Origin: Salibacterium lacus
Lineage (GTDB): Bacteria; Bacillota; Bacilli; Bacillales; Marinococcaceae
Assembly: GCF_042684865.1 (NCBI RefSeq)
Contig: NZ_JBHUML010000005.1
Span: forward strand, 62,001 to 126,000
DNA: 64,000 nt
Direction: 5' to 3'
Within the stretch, counting starts at the first letter, position 1, and the number at the start of each line of letters is the position of its first letter. Made by a program: the position numbers and the translations under genes. The notes beneath the pieces were generated by a model that had not been told where the DNA came from, made no database searches, and saw nothing but the letters and a program-made list of their open reading frames with translations. Below, piece after piece: positions 60,283 through 64,000 of the stretch.

Positions 60283-61488
60283 TTACAGCTCAACAGCTTC
60301 CGCGTCTGATTCAAGTTCGCGTTTCAGCCTCTCTTTCACATTTTCAATCTGCTCCTGGGAAACATCCATTTTCTTTTCGGAATCTTCCAGTTTCTTCAGC
60401 AGATCACGCTTATCGTTTATGTCACCGAAGCGGCGCTGGTATTTTTTATACGCTTTGCTTTCAGCCGCGTAACCCGTGCTGTAGATGACCGCCGCGTACC
60501 CGTACGTGTAGCGGAGGCGTTTCGCTTCGATACGAACGTCATGCAGCGCCTTCAGTGCAGCTTTTGACGCCTTTCCTTTCTCCGCAGCCGTTTTGTGGTA
60601 CGTCTCTTTTTTCTCCTGAAAGGTCTCTTCAAATTCCTCCAGCCGCTTCGGCAGATCGAGCGTCCGCACAAGGTGCGGCAGTTCACTCACACAGAATCTG
60701 TCCCAGTGCTGCTGGAACTTGGCATTAATGACTTTTGGCAGGTTCCTGGCGAGCTTTTCCTGCTCTTTCTCCCGTTTCTGCCTCACCACCCCAGCAGCTT
60801 CGTGAAAGACCGCGGCTTCTTCCTCACTTTCTGCATTGGCGGCCCGCTCTTCCACGGCCTCCATAAATACGTCCCGCTCCCGGATCCGGCCGAGCCGTTT
60901 ATGCGCATCATCCAGCCGTTCGAACAGTTTATGATCTTCATCTAAACCAAGAAACTCAAGCATCGTCCGGAGCCGGCGCCCTTTCACGCGGGCCTGGTGA
61001 ATCTCCTCCATATCAGCGCTGGATACGGCTTTCTCCGAGTAGCCGATGTAATCGCCTGCCACTTCCTGCAGCACGTCCTGCCAACGCTCGCTCCACGCCG
61101 TCCCGGCATCTTCCATGCAGCTCCGGCACAAAAACCGTCCTTTAATTTTGACAAGCGATTCCCGGCTCTCACAGACCGCGCAGTGTGCCCCTTCTCCCTG
61201 TAGAAGGACACCCTTTTGCTCCGACTGAATTTCGATCTTATCCCCCTGATTCCAGTCGAACTGCCGCCGCACCTCTGCCGGAATAAGCAGCCGCCCCTGT
61301 TCATCAAGAACTTTATGCTCTTCCTCTTCATCTGTTTCCACTGCCTTGAACACCAGCACCGCCTGCCGGTTCGCCTCATACTGCAGCGCAAGCGGCTGCT
61401 CCGGCAATGTCAGGTCGTCCCGGATATCTTTGGGGATAACAACACGCCCCATCGCATCCACCTGTCTCGTCTGCACCTTCTCTGCCAT
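60283..61488 (-). CDS. fusion of two AbrB-like domains, a zinc ribbon and a CHAD domain
   Basis: Protein of 401 residues. Two SpoVT/AbrB swapped-hairpin motifs lie in tandem: VDAMGRVVIPKDIR at 10-23 and LDEQGRLLIPAEVR at 61-74. A four-cysteine ribbon follows (C103, C106, C121, C124). The rest (about 140-380) is a helical CHAD domain with its two basic signatures, HQARVKGRRLRTML and HDVRIEAKRLRYTY, which bind polyphosphate in known members. GGGGGGAG precedes the ATG. The combination suggests a DNA-binding regulator that responds to or carries polyphosphate. Confidence 0.82.
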   Translation of the reverse strand: MAEKVQTRQVDAMGRVVIPKDIRDDLTLPEQPLALQYEANRQAVLVFKAVETDEEEEHKVLDEQGRLLIPAEVRRQFDWNQGDKIEIQSEQKGVLLQGEGAHCAVCESRESLVKIKGRFLCRSCMEDAGTAWSERWQDVLQEVAGDYIGYSEKAVSSADMEEIHQARVKGRRLRTMLEFLGLDEDHKLFERLDDAHKRLGRIRERDVFMEAVEERAANAESEEEAAVFHEAAGVVRQKREKEQEKLARNLPKVINAKFQQHWDRFCVSELPHLVRTLDLPKRLEEFEETFQEKKETYHKTAAEKGKASKAALKALHDVRIEAKRLRYTYGYAAVIYSTGYAAESKAYKKYQRRFGDINDKRDLLKKLEDSEKKMDVSQEQIENVKERLKRELESDAEAVEL

Positions 61489-61714
61489 TTTACTCCCCCC
61501 GCTTTTTACCCATTTTCTAACCCATTCCCTTTTATCCGATTTCCAAACCCTCCATTACATTCAAAGAGAACAAGCATACCACCCCTTATTCACCATATGT
61601 TTACCATAGCAGGAACCTCCTGCCAATCCCTCCCTTTTGAGAAAAAAACAGGCACAGAACGCGCAGAAGTGTTCCATGTCGCGCAAATAAAAAAAAGACC
61701 GGAAAACAGATTGT

Positions 61715-61743
61715 TTGGGCTGCCTGCAGACGATTGGTAAAAT
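61715..61743 (+). promoter_or_regulatory. candidate promoter of the luciferase-like gene
   Basis: TTGGGC (61715-61720) and TAAAAT (61738-61743) are separated by 17 bp, about 40 bp before the start at 61783. Confidence 0.4.
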
Positions 61744-61782
61744 AGGGATGCAGAAATAACCAGCAGAAAGAAGGAACGATAA

Positions 61783-62799
61783 ATGAGTCACGTATTCGAA
61801 AACACCCGCTACTCCGTGCTCGACCTTTCTCCGATTGTAGAAGGTGGCACCGCTGCCCAGTCGTATCGAAGCACCGTCGATCTCGCCCGGCGCGCAGAAG
61901 AACGCGGATACGAACGCTTCTGGCTCGCCGAACACCATAACATGCCGTTCATCGGCAGTTCAGCGACATCCGTATTGATCGGCCATGTCGCCGGCGCGAC
62001 GTCATCGATCCGGGTCGGCTCCGGCGGCATCATGCTCCCGAACCATGCGCCGCTCATGGTCGCCGAGCAATTCGGAACGCTTGCGACGTTGTATCCAAAC
62101 CGGATTGACCTCGGTCTCGGCCGCGCGCCCGGGACCGATCAGCCGACGATGCAGGCGCTGCGCCGCAGCAGCAAGAGCGACGGCCACGATTTCCCGCAGA
62201 TGCTCACGGAGCTGCGTCAGTATCTCGATTCCCAGCTCGCTCCGGACCATCCGCGGATCCGAGCCATTCCAGGACAGGGGACGGATGTTCCGATCTGGCT
62301 GCTCGGCTCCAGCGGCTTCAGCGCCCAGCTCGCCGGACAGCTCGGACTGCCGTTTGCCTTTGCGAGCCACTTTTCCCCGGACAACACGATTCCGGCGATG
62401 AACCTGTACCGCGAATCCTTTCAGCCGTCGCACGTGCTGGATGAACCGTACGGTATGGTGTGCGCGAACGTCATCGCCGCCGACACCGACGACGAAGCGG
62501 ATTACTTGAGCACGACGATGATGCAGCAGTTCCTCAATATGGTACGCGGCACGGAAATGAAACTGCAGCCGCCGGTCGAGAACATGGACCGCATCTGGAA
62601 TGAAAACGAGAAATTCTCGATCCAGCGTCAGCTCGGCTCCTCCATCGTCGGCGGCCCCGAGAAGGTGAAAAACGGGCTCCACCGCTTCCTGCAGGACACC
62701 CAGGCCGATGAGATCATGATCAACGCCCAGATTTATGACGCGGAGGCGCGCCTGCGCTCGTACGACATCGCTGCCGATATTATGAACGGGCAGAAATAG
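61783..62799 (+). CDS. LLM-class flavin-dependent oxidoreductase
   Basis: Luciferase-like monooxygenase of 338 residues (MsnO8/YwcH-type). Typical phrases are RFWLAEHHNMP at about 46-56, RVGSGGIMLPNHAPL and RIDLGLGRAPGTD. Such enzymes use reduced flavin and oxygen on poorly known substrates. AGAAGGAACG precedes the ATG. Monocistronic, with a strong terminator 11 bp past the stop. Confidence 0.88.
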   Translation: MSHVFENTRYSVLDLSPIVEGGTAAQSYRSTVDLARRAEERGYERFWLAEHHNMPFIGSSATSVLIGHVAGATSSIRVGSGGIMLPNHAPLMVAEQFGTLATLYPNRIDLGLGRAPGTDQPTMQALRRSSKSDGHDFPQMLTELRQYLDSQLAPDHPRIRAIPGQGTDVPIWLLGSSGFSAQLAGQLGLPFAFASHFSPDNTIPAMNLYRESFQPSHVLDEPYGMVCANVIAADTDDEADYLSTTMMQQFLNMVRGTEMKLQPPVENMDRIWNENEKFSIQRQLGSSIVGGPEKVKNGLHRFLQDTQADEIMINAQIYDAEARLRSYDIAADIMNGQK

Positions 62800-62809
62800 A
62801 AGAGAAGAG

Positions 62810-62840
62810 GAAGCTGCCGGATATCGGCGGCTTCTTTTTT
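62810..62840 (+). terminator. rho-independent terminator
   Basis: GAAGCTGCCG (62810-62819) and CGGCGGCTTC (62825-62834) pair, with a G-U type mismatch, followed by seven T. Confidence 0.85.
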
Positions 62841-62867
62841 TCATATACAGCAAGCGGTTGGGCGGCT

Positions 62868-63023
62868 TGGCAGGTAAATCTGCTGTTTTGGCATGTAAAT
62901 GGTTCCATTCGGCTTGTAAAAGGGGTGGTTTGGCATGTAATGCAGCAGTCGGACTGTATTGCCCTTTATTCGGCATGTAAATGACGGCTTTTGGCAGGTA
63001 AACGCCGCCATTCGGCAGGTAAA
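62868..63023. repeat. eight-site 21-bp array, copy 3
   Basis: Cores start at 62868, 62889, 62910, 62931, 62950, 62971, 62992 and 63013, giving steps of 21, 21, 21, 19, 21, 21 and 21 bp. Cores are TGGCATGTAAA or CGGCAGGTAAA with small changes; GG and GTA are invariant. It lies between convergent genes, after the terminator of the luciferase-like gene. Confidence 0.88.
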
Positions 63024-63185
63024 GCATCCCCTTCGTTTCACCACCGGCATTCTGTGATGAAAGGAGGAAAATATGGGCAGTAAAAATTAGAGTTGTCATC
63101 CAAAAGAGCGGCGCACAATGAGCGGCACCGGATCTCAAAGGATGCCAATCGTCCGCACCATGATAGCAAATTGACGTTGCTGCCT
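63024..63185. other. intergenic DNA after array copy 3
   Basis: No gene of useful size. A good GGAGG followed by ATG (63073) leads only to a few codons, so it is not called. No terminator for the minus-strand esterase was recognised. Confidence 0.4.
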
Positions 63186-63983
63186 TTAGAAAAACTCTTT
63201 TTTCAGTTCTTTTTCAATGTGACTGTGGAGAGGTTGCAGTTTCAATCCATATACTTCTTCGGCCACTAACTTAGCAATCTGGACAGCACCTTTTTCTTGG
63301 AAATGGGTATTATCTTCTGATCCATCTGGATAGTTCGAGTGTTCTCCTGGTTCAAGCCACATAAATAAATCCTTGCTGTCTTCCGGTCCGACCTCATTAT
63401 ACAATGCCATGCTTTTCCCGGTCATATCGATTACAGGGACATCTTCCTCTAATCCCAGTTCCTTCATTGCGCTTGGGTAATTGCCATGGGAACGTTTTGC
63501 CTCACCATCAACCGTGAACCCTCTTCGTTCAACCGGTGTAAGCAGCACTGGAATGGCTCCCTTCTCACGTGCTCCATCAATATACTCTTTTAAGTAACTT
63601 TTATATGTCGTATCTGGATCGGTATAACGGTCCGGGTCATCTGATTTAGAGTCATTGTGCCCGAATTGAATAAATAGATAGTCTCTCTTTTCAATCTCCG
63701 CAAGAATCTCATCTAAGCGGCCTTCATCTATAAAACTCTTCGAACTTCTGCCGGGGGCTGCTTCATTATGGACCTCGATTTTTTTATCAAACATACGATC
63801 AAGAACTTGTGCCCACCCCATACGCGGAGCGCGGGCTTTTTCGTAGTAAGAAGCCGTAGAATCCCCTGCTACGTAAATCGATACGGTATTTTGGTTATGG
63901 TCCTTTCCTTTTTCGAAGGATGAATGAGAAGCTATGGCAGAATGACTCCCAAATGCCATGCAGATAGAGATCAATGTGGTCAT
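63186..63983 (-). CDS. secreted SGNH/GDSL esterase (rhamnogalacturonan acetylesterase-like)
   Basis: Protein of at least 265 residues. SGNH blocks are intact: S42 in GDSTAS, the Gly of EAAPGRSS, N110 in FGHND, and D224-x-x-H227. The order and spacing fit the CE12 rhamnogalacturonan acetylesterase family (YesT-like), which removes acetyl groups from pectin. The N terminus is an export signal. ATG 63983 has GGAAGG six bases upstream, but the frame stays open to the window edge with Lys and Arg codons that would complete a signal-peptide N-region, so the true start may lie beyond the window. Confidence 0.85.
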   Translation of the reverse strand: MTTLISICMAFGSHSAIASHSSFEKGKDHNQNTVSIYVAGDSTASYYEKARAPRMGWAQVLDRMFDKKIEVHNEAAPGRSSKSFIDEGRLDEILAEIEKRDYLFIQFGHNDSKSDDPDRYTDPDTTYKSYLKEYIDGAREKGAIPVLLTPVERRGFTVDGEAKRSHGNYPSAMKELGLEEDVPVIDMTGKSMALYNEVGPEDSKDLFMWLEPGEHSNYPDGSEDNTHFQEKGAVQIAKLVAEEVYGLKLQPLHSHIEKELKKEFF

Positions 63984-64000
63984 GAATAACCTTCCTTTTT

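Noticed and set aside
62841..63050. Minus-strand frames over the 21-bp array reading as heptapeptide repeats
   Set aside because: The conserved 19-bp step breaks the frame in every copy, and no frame has a ribosome binding site.

Overview
The window looks like chromosomal DNA of a spore-forming Bacillaceae bacterium, probably a halophile or alkaliphile of roughly 50 percent GC. The basis is a recognisable small acid-soluble spore protein H (54231-54410), a BclA-like collagen glycoprotein (36190-38073), candidate sigma-K promoters, Bacillus-type Shine-Dalgarno sites in front of nearly every gene, and acidic secreted proteins. The genus is not certain; an Alkalicoccus/Salisediminibacterium-like organism is a guess. 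No rRNA, tRNA, CRISPR array, prophage or complete insertion sequence was seen.

0-31 kb is mostly housekeeping. It holds a YeeE/YedE sulfur transporter, the peroxide-reducing pair ahpC-ahpF, a DNA-3-methyladenine glycosylase, metE, class I ribonucleotide reductase nrdA-nrdB, and two MFS transporters (CynX-like and NarK-like). Several membrane or secreted proteins of unknown function follow (DUF2515, DUF2254, DUF421, a CAP lipoprotein). A YtrA-like GntR/ABC transporter operon has its own promoter and a perfect operator palindrome. A Gfo/Idh/MocA oxidoreductase, a HAD phosphatase and an aldo/keto reductase complete this part. Its intergenic spaces carry several unrelated families of short-motif arrays and one 221-bp tandem repeat.

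29.6-46 kb is an accessory region that I read as a spore-surface glycoprotein locus. The BclA-like collagen protein lies between glycosyltransferases and a sugar epimerase. Next to it, four genes match the steps of the WbpA-WbpB-WbpE-WbpD (Wlb) pathway from UDP-GlcNAc to UDP-2,3-diacetamido-2,3-dideoxyglucuronic acid. A three-gene operon of two disordered charged proteins and a JAMM-type metallopeptidase overlaps the end of that pathway. A probable spore-coat protein with a candidate sigma-K promoter follows.

46-52 kb is a catabolic unit: a PucR/CdaR-type regulator, an aldehyde dehydrogenase, a 3-hydroxyisobutyrate dehydrogenase-family enzyme and two membrane proteins (one DUF3100). 52-55 kb has a second possible spore module, an extremely acidic Ser-Glu/Ala-Glu repeat protein with two small partners beside sspH. 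The rest holds a PC4-like protein, ferritin, ldh with two Rex boxes, a coiled-coil protein, an ABC exporter, a double AbrB-zinc ribbon-CHAD fusion protein, a luciferase-like monooxygenase and a secreted SGNH esterase.

The most unusual signal is an element present three times (39660, 56984 and 62868), each time between convergent genes. It is eight directly repeated 11-bp cores (YGGCANGTAWW) spaced 21-21-21-19-21-21-21 bp; in the second copy the first interval is 20. The fixed 19-bp step breaks any reading frame, so it is not a heptapeptide-coding repeat, and the even two-helical-turn spacing suggests a protein-binding or DNA-structuring array.
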